A DNA stretch of 64,000 bases from positions 13,381-77,380 of the forward strand of contig DAONFG010000010.1 in NCBI GenBank assembly GCA_035403465.1. The letters are read 5' to 3'. This DNA is from JAAYBQ01 sp035403465 (GTDB taxonomy: Bacteria; Spirochaetota; UBA4802; UBA5550). Positions within the stretch are counted from its first letter, which is position 1, and every line of letters begins with the position of its first letter. Position numbers and translations under genes: made by a program. This document shows, one piece after another, positions 8,917 to 18,466 of the stretch. Under the pieces are notes generated by a model. The model saw only the letters and a program-made list of their open reading frames with translations. It made no database searches and had not been told where the DNA came from.

Positions 8917-10308
8917 ATGAAAAAAATACCATGGAAAGGTGAAGGCGGTTACAGGGAACTTGTAGTTCTTTCCGTACCGCTGATTATAACAACAGCATCA
9001 TGGTCGCTGCAGCAGTTTGTTGACCGCATGTTCCTCTCGTGGTACTCGCCCGAAGCAATCGCTGCAGTTGTACCTTCCGGTATGCTCAACTTTACCATCA
9101 TGAGCATCTTCATGGGAACATGCAGCTACACAACAACCTTTGTTGCACAGTACCACGGCGCCGGGAAAAACCACCGCGCAGGAAGGGCTGTATGGCAGGG
9201 GATATACTGCAGTATCGCAGGAGGAATAATTCTTCTCCTCTTTGTACCTTTTTCAGACCGGATTTTCAACATGATCGGCCATGATCCTTCAATCAGGGAA
9301 TATGAATCGGTATACTTTTCTATACTCTGCGCGGGTTCATGGGGGCCGCTTGCGTCATCCGCGATTGCAGGATTTTTTTCGGGCAGGGGGATCACATGGC
9401 CCGTGCTCTGGGTTAACTTCGCGGGTACTCTTGTTAACATAATACTTGATTACATCCTTATTTTCGGCAAACTGGGATTCCCCGTTATGGGTGTAAGGGG
9501 AGCTGCCATTGCCACGGTCATCTCCGGTTTCAGTGTGCTTGCAATCTACCTTGTGATGTTTTTTTATTCCCCGCATGAAAAGGAATTCTGCACGCGCTCG
9601 GGATGGAGACCTGAGAGAAAGCTTTTTGCAAGGCTGATACGTTTCGGATTCCCGGCTGGACTTCAGTTCTTCCTTGAGATCGGCACCTTCACTGCTTTTA
9701 TTCTTATAGTGGGGCGCCTCGGCATGATGGAACTTGCAGCTTCAAACATAGTGTTCAACATAAACTCTGTTTCATTTATGCCCATACTTGGCCTGGGCAT
9801 AGGTATTACCGTGCTCACGGGCCAGTACCTTGGTAAAAATCAGCCGGACACTGCGGAGCGGAGTGTTTATGCAGGTTTCCGCATATCATTTGTTTATATG
9901 TTTTTCACTGGACTGATTTATATTCTGCTGCCGTGGCTTCTTGTTGAACCGTTCATGCGCGGCAGCGATGCGGGAAGGCTTTTTGAACTGCGCGGTATGG
10001 CTGAACTGCTCCTCAGGTTTGTGGCGCTCTATTCATTCTTTGACGCTATGAGTATAACATTCTCCTCTGCGCTTAAAGGTGCGGGGGACACATCTTTTGT
10101 CATGAAGGCAGTACTGCTTGTAGCGGTATTCTCGCTCATAATCCCCACGTGGGCCGCTGTTTTCTATTTTAATGCGGGGATTTATACATGCTGGTGGATA
10201 CTTACTTTTTATGCGTTTTTCCTGGGATTCATGTTCTACCTGAGGTTCAGGAACGGGAGGTGGAAGAGCATGAGGGTGATCGAGGGAGAACACGGCAGGG
10301 GTATGTGA
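8917..10308 (+). CDS. MATE family multidrug/organic cation efflux transporter
   Basis: This is a 463-residue membrane antiporter of the MATE family, which exports drugs or organic cations against Na+ or H+. About twelve hydrophobic helices can be counted in two six-helix halves, with characteristic stretches ELVVLSVPLIITTASWSLQQ, FVDRMFLSWYSPEAIAA, and ALKGAGDTSFVMK near the end of the second half. The length is typical. The ribosome site is weak and the start is taken at the first ATG, which gives a normal MATE N-terminus. It stands alone on the plus strand, 120 bases after the PilZ gene, and substrate cannot be predicted. Confidence 0.92.
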   Translation: MKKIPWKGEGGYRELVVLSVPLIITTASWSLQQFVDRMFLSWYSPEAIAAVVPSGMLNFTIMSIFMGTCSYTTTFVAQYHGAGKNHRAGRAVWQGIYCSIAGGIILLLFVPFSDRIFNMIGHDPSIREYESVYFSILCAGSWGPLASSAIAGFFSGRGITWPVLWVNFAGTLVNIILDYILIFGKLGFPVMGVRGAAIATVISGFSVLAIYLVMFFYSPHEKEFCTRSGWRPERKLFARLIRFGFPAGLQFFLEIGTFTAFILIVGRLGMMELAASNIVFNINSVSFMPILGLGIGITVLTGQYLGKNQPDTAERSVYAGFRISFVYMFFTGLIYILLPWLLVEPFMRGSDAGRLFELRGMAELLLRFVALYSFFDAMSITFSSALKGAGDTSFVMKAVLLVAVFSLIIPTWAAVFYFNAGIYTCWWILTFYAFFLGFMFYLRFRNGRWKSMRVIEGEHGRGM

Positions 10309-10321
10309 CATAAAATATTTA

Positions 10322-10349
10322 TTGACAAATTTGCCGGTTTTTATACTAT
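10322..10349 (+). promoter_or_regulatory. Likely promoter of the coiled-coil protein gene
   Basis: A perfect TTGACA (10322-10327) is followed after 16 bases by TACTAT (10344-10349), which matches the -10 consensus at four of six positions. It lies 75 bases before the start of the coiled-coil gene and just after the MATE gene. Confidence 0.5.
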
Positions 10350-10424
10350 TATTATGTCGTATTAGATTAATTATAAGTGCCTGACGGTCGTTAATTTCAG
10401 GAATACCCCAATAAGGATTTCAAG

Positions 10425-12539
10425 ATGATATTGAACCTAGCAACCATAGCAGCCTGCTTCCTTATGCTCTTCCTGTTCAGGAGACTTGACAACGCCAATG
10501 CCCGGATGGCCAAATTGCGCCGGTATTCAGCAAAGATATTTGACGATTTCAGGAAACTTACCGAAAAGGAGAGCCGCAAGTTCCAGGACGCCACAATCGA
10601 GATCGATATACTTATTAAAAAATCGACCGCCCTTGCAAAAAACATGGCTGAATCGATCGGCGACATTGAAAACAGGATCAAGGGGCTTGACGTAGAGAAG
10701 AGCAACCTGAAAAAGGTCGAGGATGACATACGCGTGATCTCTGCCGCCGCAAAGGATGTGAACAAGCAGATCCAGTTTATCGCATCTGCCCAGGAGGGAT
10801 TCGGCGACATGACTAAAAAGCTCGCCTTTGTCACTGAGAACATGGAGAACATGAACATCCAGGTGAACCAGATGACCGGAAACTTCGAGGACAAGCTGCG
10901 CGAAAGGTCCAGGGAGATTTCGAATGAATTTTATATATTCTCTGAGAACATGAAGAACGACCTTGAGCGCAGGGAGACCGAACTTGCCCAGTCGTCAAGG
11001 GAACGTATGCTGCAGCTTTCCGATGAGTTCTCAGGGTCAATGACCGAAATGGAGACCAGGTTCGCCGAGTCCGGTGAGCTTCTCCACGACAATTTCAGGC
11101 TTAAGCTTAACCCGCTCATTAAAACAGTCGAGAAGGCCGAGAACCTTAACACCCAGCTTAACAACCTGCGCGATACCTTCGCAAGCATGGAGGCCACGTT
11201 TTTCGATGACTTTAACCGTAAGTCGACAGACCTTACAACAAAACTCCGTACCGTTGAAACTAACATGGAGGAGTCCAAGACAAAACTGGTAAGCTCATTC
11301 GAATACGAAGTAGACCGCGTACGCACAGAGATCGATAAACTGAGCATTCACGCGGTAACCAAGAAGGACGAGATCGTGCAGGCGACCAGGCGCGAGGCTG
11401 AACTGATAAGCAAGAAGATGGACGAGTTCGAGGACAAGTTCATCCAGCTTGAGAACAGGATAATCGAAACAGCGGACAGTAAGCTGAGCACAATGGATTC
11501 AGAATACCAGGCCATTGACCTGAAGCTCAATTCCATGCTGGGCCGCATAAGGGACGACGAGCAGCAGCTTGAAAAACGCCTGGGTGAAATAAAGAATGAA
11601 ATTATAAGTTATGAACAGCATAACGATGTATTCGGCAAGGTCGATACTCTCATCAAGACCCTTGAAGAGGCAAAGAGGGAGGCGCGCGACCTTGAGAAGT
11701 TCATCGCGGATATCGACCAGATCAAGGAGCTCAAAAAGAACGCGGAACGTGAGATACGCACATACATAGCGAAAAAGGATAAGCTTGCGGACATCGAAGG
11801 GGAGATCCGGAACCTCATGGAGGTGAACGACCTTGTAATAAACAAGTCGGACAAGCTGCTTGATACCGTATCCAGGGTTGATGCCGTGAACTCAAGAATT
11901 GACGGGCTCTCTGAAACATACAACATGCTGGAGAGAAGGATCGGCGAGCTGCATGAATACGAGGACGTGATTACGCGCAACCTCGATTCAGTGAGCAAGT
12001 CAGACCTGATCATCCAGTCGATCGACAGCAGGATCAAATCTTTCGAGAAGGTCATGGAGCGCTCGGACAGGCGCGTTGACAAGATCACAAGCGCGCTGAA
12101 ACGAATTGACGAAGAGACAATGATCCTCAAGACAAAAGAGAGCGACATTCACGAGCTTAAGGACAGGTTGAGCGAGCTTGACGGGCTCTCTGATCACATG
12201 GAGGAGCGTGTTAAACAGATACATGCGATGTTCCAGAAAATTGAATCCGTGCGAAGGGAGATCGACAGTACAGACAACAGGCTGCAGGAGATGTTCCACC
12301 AGACAGACAGGAAGATGAAGGAGTTTTCGGACTTCATCCAGGCAGTTGACAACAACAATCCCATACTGAAGCAGGTTAAGGGTGACATTAAGAGCATGCC
12401 CGGGAGAAACCTGAATGACAACGTGGTAAAAACAGTAAGGGAGCTTTCAGGAAAGGGCTGGGACCCCGAGGCTATATCAAAGAAACTTATGATCGATGAA
12501 AATTCGATCAGGTTTATTATAAATACAACGTTGCTGTAG
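10425..12539 (+). CDS. SpiroCoCo-type long coiled-coil protein
   Basis: This 704-residue protein has one N-terminal membrane anchor (residues ~2-20, ILNLATIAACFLMLFLF) followed by ~620 residues of almost unbroken heptad-rich coiled coil with very high Glu, Lys, Asp and Arg. The last ~45 residues (VVKTVRELSGKGWDPEAISK and onward) look like a small helix-turn-helix-like cap. This architecture is the conserved spirochaete SpiroCoCo family, and it is one of the main reasons for the phylum call. Function is not established; a structural or cell-shape role under the membrane is plausible. It has a good AAGGA site, its own promoter candidate, and a strong terminator at 12574. Confidence 0.85.
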   Translation: MILNLATIAACFLMLFLFRRLDNANARMAKLRRYSAKIFDDFRKLTEKESRKFQDATIEIDILIKKSTALAKNMAESIGDIENRIKGLDVEKSNLKKVEDDIRVISAAAKDVNKQIQFIASAQEGFGDMTKKLAFVTENMENMNIQVNQMTGNFEDKLRERSREISNEFYIFSENMKNDLERRETELAQSSRERMLQLSDEFSGSMTEMETRFAESGELLHDNFRLKLNPLIKTVEKAENLNTQLNNLRDTFASMEATFFDDFNRKSTDLTTKLRTVETNMEESKTKLVSSFEYEVDRVRTEIDKLSIHAVTKKDEIVQATRREAELISKKMDEFEDKFIQLENRIIETADSKLSTMDSEYQAIDLKLNSMLGRIRDDEQQLEKRLGEIKNEIISYEQHNDVFGKVDTLIKTLEEAKREARDLEKFIADIDQIKELKKNAEREIRTYIAKKDKLADIEGEIRNLMEVNDLVINKSDKLLDTVSRVDAVNSRIDGLSETYNMLERRIGELHEYEDVITRNLDSVSKSDLIIQSIDSRIKSFEKVMERSDRRVDKITSALKRIDEETMILKTKESDIHELKDRLSELDGLSDHMEERVKQIHAMFQKIESVRREIDSTDNRLQEMFHQTDRKMKEFSDFIQAVDNNNPILKQVKGDIKSMPGRNLNDNVVKTVRELSGKGWDPEAISKKLMIDENSIRFIINTTLL

Positions 12540-12573
12540 TTTTTAGAGAGAGATCAGTTTTAATAGACGAGGT

Positions 12574-12606
12574 GAAGGAAGGCTTACTGGCCTTCCTTCA
12601 TTTTTT
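12574..12606. terminator. Intrinsic terminator after the coiled-coil gene
   Basis: GAAGGAAGGC (12574-12583) pairs perfectly with GCCTTCCTTC (12590-12599) around a 6-base loop, followed by A and six T on the plus strand. The loop contains the TAA stop of the converging lipoprotein gene (12584-12586), so the hairpin overlaps that gene's 3' end. Confidence 0.85.
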
Positions 12607-13123
12607 CCTGGACAGAGTTGAGTATCTGCTCGTCTGAAAGTTTTTTCCTGAGAACTACACGGTAGATGATATCGAACTTTGTAGGTTCAACAACCTTTTT
12701 GGGGAACCTGAAACTCCACCTCATGATGTCGTCATTGATAAGACTGTCTATCTCTGTAAAGTTTGTCGGTCGCTGTGACCTGATCTTGTTGATTGCGCCT
12801 GAATCGGGGAAGAGCCATACTGAAACAACGCCTATTCGGACTTCATCTATCATGTCATACTTTTCCATCTCGGCAACCATGAACTTATCGCCGCCTTCAT
12901 CATCAGCCCGCACAATAGTCTTTTCATTCTTCAGCTGAACTACCCTGTACTCATCTGACGAGAGCAGCACCCTGAATGTCTCTGTACCCCGGTCTTCGGC
13001 GCGGAGAAATTCCTCGTTCTCCTTTTTGATGGTATCATATGAGTTTTTGCCTCCTGTTGTCTGGCATGACAACAGGAGAGTAATTATTAAAAAAGGCGGA
13101 AGTAAAAATGTGAATCTTTTCAT
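12584..13123 (-). CDS. Hypothetical lipoprotein
   Basis: This is a 179-residue predicted lipoprotein, with a signal peptide ending in LLLSC (lipidated Cys20). The mature part is hydrophilic, with motifs DEVRIGVVSVWLFPDSGAIN and RWSFRFPKKVVEPTKFDIIY, and the C-terminus is a short charged helix. I do not recognise a family. It is monocistronic and converges with the coiled-coil gene; its stop codon is the loop of that gene's terminator. Confidence 0.75.
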   Translation of the reverse strand: MKRFTFLLPPFLIITLLLSCQTTGGKNSYDTIKKENEEFLRAEDRGTETFRVLLSSDEYRVVQLKNEKTIVRADDEGGDKFMVAEMEKYDMIDEVRIGVVSVWLFPDSGAINKIRSQRPTNFTEIDSLINDDIMRWSFRFPKKVVEPTKFDIIYRVVLRKKLSDEQILNSVQEKMKEGQ

Positions 13124-13608
13124 CTGATTAGTCCTGATTTATTATGTACGCTGTATTTTCTGAGCTGATATACTCTGTTTAATTATATGACCAATTTAGT
13201 CAATATTGTTTTAAAGGCAAGAAAAATGCGGAATTTCAAGGATCTGACTCAGGGCGCATCAATTTACATTGCAATCCGTTATTGGAGTTAAATTTTAATT
13301 TTTGCCGTCGAGTATGGTGGAAAATTCAGAATGGATCGGCTATACACAATGATGATATCCGGCCGAATTATTATTGAAAATCCTGATATAATAATTAAAT
13401 TTGAAATATAGAACTTTACGATTGAATTAATCCCTGAACCTGTCATTTCGAAGAAGTGATAGTGACTGAGAAATCTCTTTCAGGCTGAATATGAGATTTC
13501 CCGCATTCGTTCGAAATGATAACGTACTAATCATTTCGTAAAATGCAATAATTTATATTTATAAAGTTAACAGATACTGATGTATCATACACCAGCAGGG
13601 GTATTTGA
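13124..13608. other. 485-base intergenic region with nested inverted repeat
   Basis: This AT-rich region separates divergent lipoprotein and M23 genes and must hold both promoters, but no clean -35/-10 pair stands out. Its main structure is an inverted repeat at 13443-13519, listed separately. No small ORF with a ribosome site was found. Confidence 0.5.
13443..13519. repeat. Nested inverted repeat (TCATTTCGAA type)
   Basis: TCATTTCGAA (13443-13452) is the exact reverse complement of TTCGAAATGA (13510-13519). Inside it GAAATCTC (13471-13478) pairs with GAGATTTC (13493-13500). The 77-base unit resembles small palindromic intergenic elements that spread without coding capacity. Confidence 0.65.
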
Positions 13609-15216
13609 ATGAAAAGAATAATAGCTGTTTGCTCAGCTTTTCTTATGGCCGCAACCTCTCTTTCGGCACAATCAAAGGTAGATAAGCTCCGTGATAAGGA
13701 GAACGCCAGGAGAGAAGAGATCAAAAAGAAAGACGAGGAGCACAGGCAGCGGATACTGAAGAAGTTTTACGATTTCCAGGCCAAGGTCCTGAAGATGTCG
13801 CCGGATATGAAGATAGACATTCCTGTTGATCCGGGTGAAACTGATGATATCAAGGATCAGAATTATGCATCGAAGTATCTGAAGCAGGATGAATTTGACG
13901 CATGGGCGGCTGATTCATACATGCTCAGGTCTCTTCCCTATGACAGCATTAAGGAATACACCGCAACTGTGAAGCGGGGTGATAAAGTTAAGGTTCTGAT
14001 GAAGCCTGACATGAAAGGTAAAAAGGAATACCCCAGCTTAACGAAGGACTGGTTCCTGATAAGAACCCAGGATGGTACAGAGGGATATATCCCGGCAGAC
14101 ATGTTATTAAACAGGAAGCCGGTGAAGGATAATAAGTCAGGATCGATTGATTACGATTCTGTAACAGGGTATGCATGTGGTTCCGGGTTCGGTGCCCCTT
14201 CGTCTGAAGGGATGTTTATACTGGCTCAGTTCAAGGGAGATTACAGCGATACTCCTCAGGATATAAAGCAGCTGGACCCCGGGACAAGGTTGAAGGTGAA
14301 TGCCGGCAGCCTGAGAGTAAGGAGCGAACCGTCTATTGACTCCGAAAGCATCGGCAGCCTGAGCAGGGGAAACATTGTTGAGGTTATAGAATGTTCATCC
14401 AACACTGATTACTCCGACGGTTATGAATCGAACTGGATCAAGGTTAAGTCCGGTGATTTTGAAGGTTGGGTCTTCGCGCACTACCTTGTCGAGGCAGGGA
14501 GCAGTGACGGATCGGGCAGTGGTTCAGGCAGCGAATACGTGATGACTGAATTTGATAAAGGGATGGAACTCTACGTCAAGCCTGACATCCTCAGGGTCAG
14601 GGACGCGCCGGATGATCTTGGTACGGTGCTCTTCAGTCTTCAGAATAAGGATGAGGTTGAGGTTATCGAGATTGAAAGCGAGCTTGTCTCACTTGGAGGC
14701 AAGAAGTCAAAGTGGGTAAAGGTAAAGTACCTGGACTACGAGGGCTGGGTGTTCGGTGCGTTTCTCTCGACAGATAAAAACTCATTTGAACAGGGCGATG
14801 ATATAAACAATATGTTCCAGGCGCCGATTACCGAAGGGGATTATTTTATTTCCAGCAAGTTCGGCAAGAGGATTCTTAAAGGCAAGGTGAGCAACCATAC
14901 GGGGATAGACCTTGCCGCGCCGTGCGGCACCGATGTGAAAGCCTCTGCTGACGGTGTCGTGATCTACGTTGTCGAGGATTCACGCAACTGCAGCACCTGC
15001 AGTTACGGGTCCTACGTAATCATTGAACACAAGAACGGTTTCAGGACAGTCTACGGCCACCTGAGCAAGGTCAGGGTTGAAATGGGACAGAAGGTTAATT
15101 CCGGCGACATCATAGGGGCGGTTGGTAATACGGGTCATTCGTTCGGGTGTCACCTGCACTTTGAGATAAGGGCGTACGAGGAGTTTGTTGATCCGAACAG
15201 CTACCTGCATCCATAG
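13609..15216 (+). CDS. Secreted M23 metallopeptidase with three SH3-like domains
   Basis: This is a predicted murein endopeptidase of 535 residues that acts in the periplasm. A signal peptide (residues 1-20, ending SLSA) leads into a charged helix (22-60). Three bacterial SH3-like modules follow: ~100-165 (YTATVKRGDKVKVL... EGYIPADML), ~220-300 (LRVRSEP... EGWVFAHYL) and ~315-385 (LRVRDAP... EGWVFGAFL). The C-terminal M23 domain has all zinc and catalytic residues: His430 and Asp434 in HTGID, His484 in YGHLS, and His517 in HLHFE. It is the first of three closely spaced genes, with the ankyrin gene 21 bases downstream. The SH3 modules likely bind cell-wall peptide. Confidence 0.9.
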   Translation: MKRIIAVCSAFLMAATSLSAQSKVDKLRDKENARREEIKKKDEEHRQRILKKFYDFQAKVLKMSPDMKIDIPVDPGETDDIKDQNYASKYLKQDEFDAWAADSYMLRSLPYDSIKEYTATVKRGDKVKVLMKPDMKGKKEYPSLTKDWFLIRTQDGTEGYIPADMLLNRKPVKDNKSGSIDYDSVTGYACGSGFGAPSSEGMFILAQFKGDYSDTPQDIKQLDPGTRLKVNAGSLRVRSEPSIDSESIGSLSRGNIVEVIECSSNTDYSDGYESNWIKVKSGDFEGWVFAHYLVEAGSSDGSGSGSGSEYVMTEFDKGMELYVKPDILRVRDAPDDLGTVLFSLQNKDEVEVIEIESELVSLGGKKSKWVKVKYLDYEGWVFGAFLSTDKNSFEQGDDINNMFQAPITEGDYFISSKFGKRILKGKVSNHTGIDLAAPCGTDVKASADGVVIYVVEDSRNCSTCSYGSYVIIEHKNGFRTVYGHLSKVRVEMGQKVNSGDIIGAVGNTGHSFGCHLHFEIRAYEEFVDPNSYLHP

Positions 15217-15237
15217 ATATAGAGAGGTTATTGCGGA

Positions 15238-18200
15238 ATGAAAAGATATTTAACTGCTGTTATACTTGCGGTATCTGTATTTGCCGCAGCGCAAGTTTAT
15301 GCCAGCGAGGCAAAGCTCATTGCAGCGGCAAAGTCCGGGAACCTGGCAAAGGTGCAGGAGCTTATTTCAGGAGGCCTCGACCCGGAGACATACGATTCAT
15401 CTGAAAGGACGATCGTGATGATCGCAGCGCAGAACGGGAAGTTCAAGGTTGTTGACTACCTGCTTGACCTTGATGTAAATCCCAACCGGAAGGATAAAAA
15501 GGGCTATACCCTTATGCACATTCTTGCTGCCAGTAAAAGCAGGGATGCACTCCCTGTAATCGAGAAGGCTATTGAACAGCACGGAAGCATCAATTACGTT
15601 ATGGGCAAGGGTGATACACCGCTCAGTATTGCTATAAAAAACGGGAACATGGAAACAGTACAGCTATTCCTTGAAAAGGGGGATTGTACCCCGGACAGCA
15701 CGGTGTACAGGATGCCCCTGGCATTATATGCCTACAGTGAGGGACGGGTTGCGGTAATGAAGCTTATAGTTGAGAAGGGTGCTAAACTTGAAACCTGTTC
15801 AGCGAACGGCTACACCCTGCTTAATTATGCGGTCAAAAAAAATGACCTCGCAACAGTCCAGTACCTTGTGTCAAAAGGGGCATCGCTTGAAACAACATAC
15901 AACTCAATGACGCCGCTCATATATGCGGTGCAGCTGGGTAATTATAAGGTGATGCAGTTTCTAATAGATAACGGAGCTGACGTCACAAAGACAGACAGCA
16001 ACGGACTGAGCGTGCTGCATATACTTGCTTCAGGCAAAAACAACGGTAAAACCATCAGTGCCATGAACATGCCGGACAAACTCCTGAACAAAAAGGACCG
16101 TGATGGCAGGCCGCCGATCGTGCTTGCGGTTATGAATAAAAGGTGGGACAGCGTAAAGGCCCTTGCGGATAAGGGTGCAGACACCGGCTATACCGATTAT
16201 GAAGGGAGGAGCCTCCTCTTCATGTCGCTTGAAGGGGGCAGTTATGACACTGTTTCCATGCTGATGGACAAGGGTCTTAGCATCACAAAGGGAAACAGCC
16301 AGGGAGTCACGCCGCTCCATGTAACAGCAGGTTTCAAGGGCAAAAACTGGGATGCCCTGCTTATTAAGATAATCCAGGCGGGTGCTGATGTAAATGCCCC
16401 GGACAACAGCGGCGGCTCGCCTGCTGGAAGAGCGATCGATGCAGGAAACATCTCCGGTTTCAAAATACTATGCGATAACGGTTTAAACCTGAACTTCATG
16501 GAGAAGGGGGGCGAACCGCTGCTTATCTACGCGTACAGGAAAAACCAGAAACTTGTTGTTAATGAACTTATACAGCGCGGGGCTTCACTTGCAATTAAGG
16601 ACAGCGCGGGAAACACAATGCTTCATGCTGCTGCAGAGAAGAACGATGTAGTGTTCTTAAAGGCAATGCAGGCGGGCACATATGACCTTAATATAAAAAA
16701 CAGCCAGGGCAGGACACCGCTGCTGGTTGCAATTGAAAAGGGGAGTACGGCATTTGCCAGGCTGCTTCTTGAAGATAAGGAACATCTTGATTTGACCCTG
16801 AAGGATAACCAGGGTATGTCGGTCTACCATTACCTTGCGCCGTTAAAGGGAGGGGAGAAACTGATGGCGATGATCGAGACCGATGAAGCCATGGTGCGGC
16901 AGAAGGACAGTACCGGGAGGACCCCGCTTGCGATAGCTGTTAATTCAGGGTTTACTGCGAACGCATCATTCCTGCTGCTGCACGGCGGTGACGCATCGGG
17001 AGAGGACCAGAACGGGCTTGAACTTGTTGTAACAGGATACGAAAAGAGCAGGGCCATGCTTACACTGCTGCTTGACAACGGTGCAGACCCGAACGCTGCA
17101 AACCCCGACGGGAAGAACCTGCTCTTCCTTGCGATCGAAAAGAGCGATCTTGATACACTGAAGCTGCTGATACAGAAGAATATCGACATTAACAAAAAAT
17201 ATCTCAGCGGAAAATATCCGCTGATACACGCAATCTACAAAAGGAACGGGGCGGTAATAAGGCTGCTCATCGATTCAGGGGCTGACACCAATATAAAGGA
17301 TGAAACCGGAAACACTCCGCTCGTGGCAGCTGTTGAGAGCAAGGACACCCAGGTTACTGACTACCTTGTCAGGGGCGGGGCCGACGTGAATGTGACAAAC
17401 AGCGCAGGGAAGAAACTCTTTGTAGTCGCTTACGAAAAGAACAGCCTTGAGATATTCACACACCTCATTTCGGGCGGGGCAAAGGTTAACGAGCTCTTTG
17501 ACGGGCAGACCATGCTGCATGTGACAATCACGGCCAATAAACTTTCATTTGTAAATGCACTTGTACAGGGCGGCGCAGACCTTAATGTTAAAAACAAGGA
17601 TGGAAAGACTCCGCTCATGGTTACTGCGGAGAAGGGATTCAGCAACGGTGCAAAAATTCTCATTAATGCATCGGCCGATTTTAACCTGAAGGATAATGCC
17701 GGTGAAACAGCGCTGTTCAAGACTGTGAAGATAGGCAATGACGGATGTTATGCGGTTGCCGACCTGCTGCTCAAGGCAGGCGCAAAAGCTGATGATGCGG
17801 GAGGTGACGGGAAACCTGCACTGCTCCAGGCGGCAGAGGCAGGTGAATACAGTTTCATCAGCCTTCTCCTTAAGTACGGTGCCAATCCCAATACCGAAAA
17901 CCAGAAGAAGGAGACCGTGATATATATCCTGTCAAAAACAATAATGACAGGGGCAAAGGACAAGTGGAAATCGGACAAGGCTGCGAAGGTCATCGCCGAA
18001 CTTACGGCAAAGGGCGGTGACACAAACCGTGCGGACAAATACGGGCGGACTCCCATTGACCTTGCTTGCAGGGTAAAGAACCCGGTAATTATCGAGGCCC
18101 TGCTTAAGAACGGCGCGCTTGTTGATGCGCAGGATGCAAACGGCAACACGCCCCTGAAAAAGGTGATCATGGATTATACGGGGGACTACAAGTTTTCGGA

Positions 18201-18462
18201 TAAAGAAAAGAAGGCAGTGCTGGGGATAATAGATCTTCTTATCAAGAACGGTGCGCGTATCGATGTGCAGGATAAATTCGGAAGGACCCCGCTGACACAT
18301 ATTGTTAAAGAGGCGAACGATAAAAATAAACTGAAGGTATTTGACCTTGTCCCTGAACTGCTGAGCCGCGGTGCAAGGGTTGACATTGCAGACAGCGAGG
18401 GTAAGACTGCAGCTGACTACGCGAGGTCAGGTATACAGGGACTAAGTGATCTGGTGAGGTGA
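15238..18462 (+). CDS. Giant secreted ankyrin-repeat protein
   Basis: This protein of 1074 residues consists of a signal peptide (cleavage near residue 22, YASEA) and then ankyrin repeats essentially to the C-terminus. Repeats are ~33 residues each, roughly thirty in number, with typical G-x-TPL and LL-x-x-GAD elements (for example GRTPLLVAIEKGS, GKTPLMVTAEKGF, GRTPLTHIVKEAN). Ankyrin solenoids bind proteins and have no catalytic activity. Export to the periplasm or surface is inferred from the signal peptide. It lies between an M23/SH3 murein peptidase gene and an SH3 lipoprotein gene, 21 and 4 bases away, so all three are probably one operon. It could scaffold envelope proteins; an effector role is possible but unsupported. 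Confidence 0.9.
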   Translation: MKRYLTAVILAVSVFAAAQVYASEAKLIAAAKSGNLAKVQELISGGLDPETYDSSERTIVMIAAQNGKFKVVDYLLDLDVNPNRKDKKGYTLMHILAASKSRDALPVIEKAIEQHGSINYVMGKGDTPLSIAIKNGNMETVQLFLEKGDCTPDSTVYRMPLALYAYSEGRVAVMKLIVEKGAKLETCSANGYTLLNYAVKKNDLATVQYLVSKGASLETTYNSMTPLIYAVQLGNYKVMQFLIDNGADVTKTDSNGLSVLHILASGKNNGKTISAMNMPDKLLNKKDRDGRPPIVLAVMNKRWDSVKALADKGADTGYTDYEGRSLLFMSLEGGSYDTVSMLMDKGLSITKGNSQGVTPLHVTAGFKGKNWDALLIKIIQAGADVNAPDNSGGSPAGRAIDAGNISGFKILCDNGLNLNFMEKGGEPLLIYAYRKNQKLVVNELIQRGASLAIKDSAGNTMLHAAAEKNDVVFLKAMQAGTYDLNIKNSQGRTPLLVAIEKGSTAFARLLLEDKEHLDLTLKDNQGMSVYHYLAPLKGGEKLMAMIETDEAMVRQKDSTGRTPLAIAVNSGFTANASFLLLHGGDASGEDQNGLELVVTGYEKSRAMLTLLLDNGADPNAANPDGKNLLFLAIEKSDLDTLKLLIQKNIDINKKYLSGKYPLIHAIYKRNGAVIRLLIDSGADTNIKDETGNTPLVAAVESKDTQVTDYLVRGGADVNVTNSAGKKLFVVAYEKNSLEIFTHLISGGAKVNELFDGQTMLHVTITANKLSFVNALVQGGADLNVKNKDGKTPLMVTAEKGFSNGAKILINASADFNLKDNAGETALFKTVKIGNDGCYAVADLLLKAGAKADDAGGDGKPALLQAAEAGEYSFISLLLKYGANPNTENQKKETVIYILSKTIMTGAKDKWKSDKAAKVIAELTAKGGDTNRADKYGRTPIDLACRVKNPVIIEALLKNGALVDAQDANGNTPLKKVIMDYTGDYKFSDKEKKAVLGIIDLLIKNGARIDVQDKFGRTPLTHIVKEANDKNKLKVFDLVPELLSRGARVDIADSEGKTAADYARSGIQGLSDLVR

Positions 18463-18466
18463 TTAT

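Noticed and set aside
11609..12148. 179-codon minus-strand frame within the coiled-coil gene
   Set aside because: Ser/Leu-rich antisense of a coiled coil; no ribosome site and no recognisable domain.
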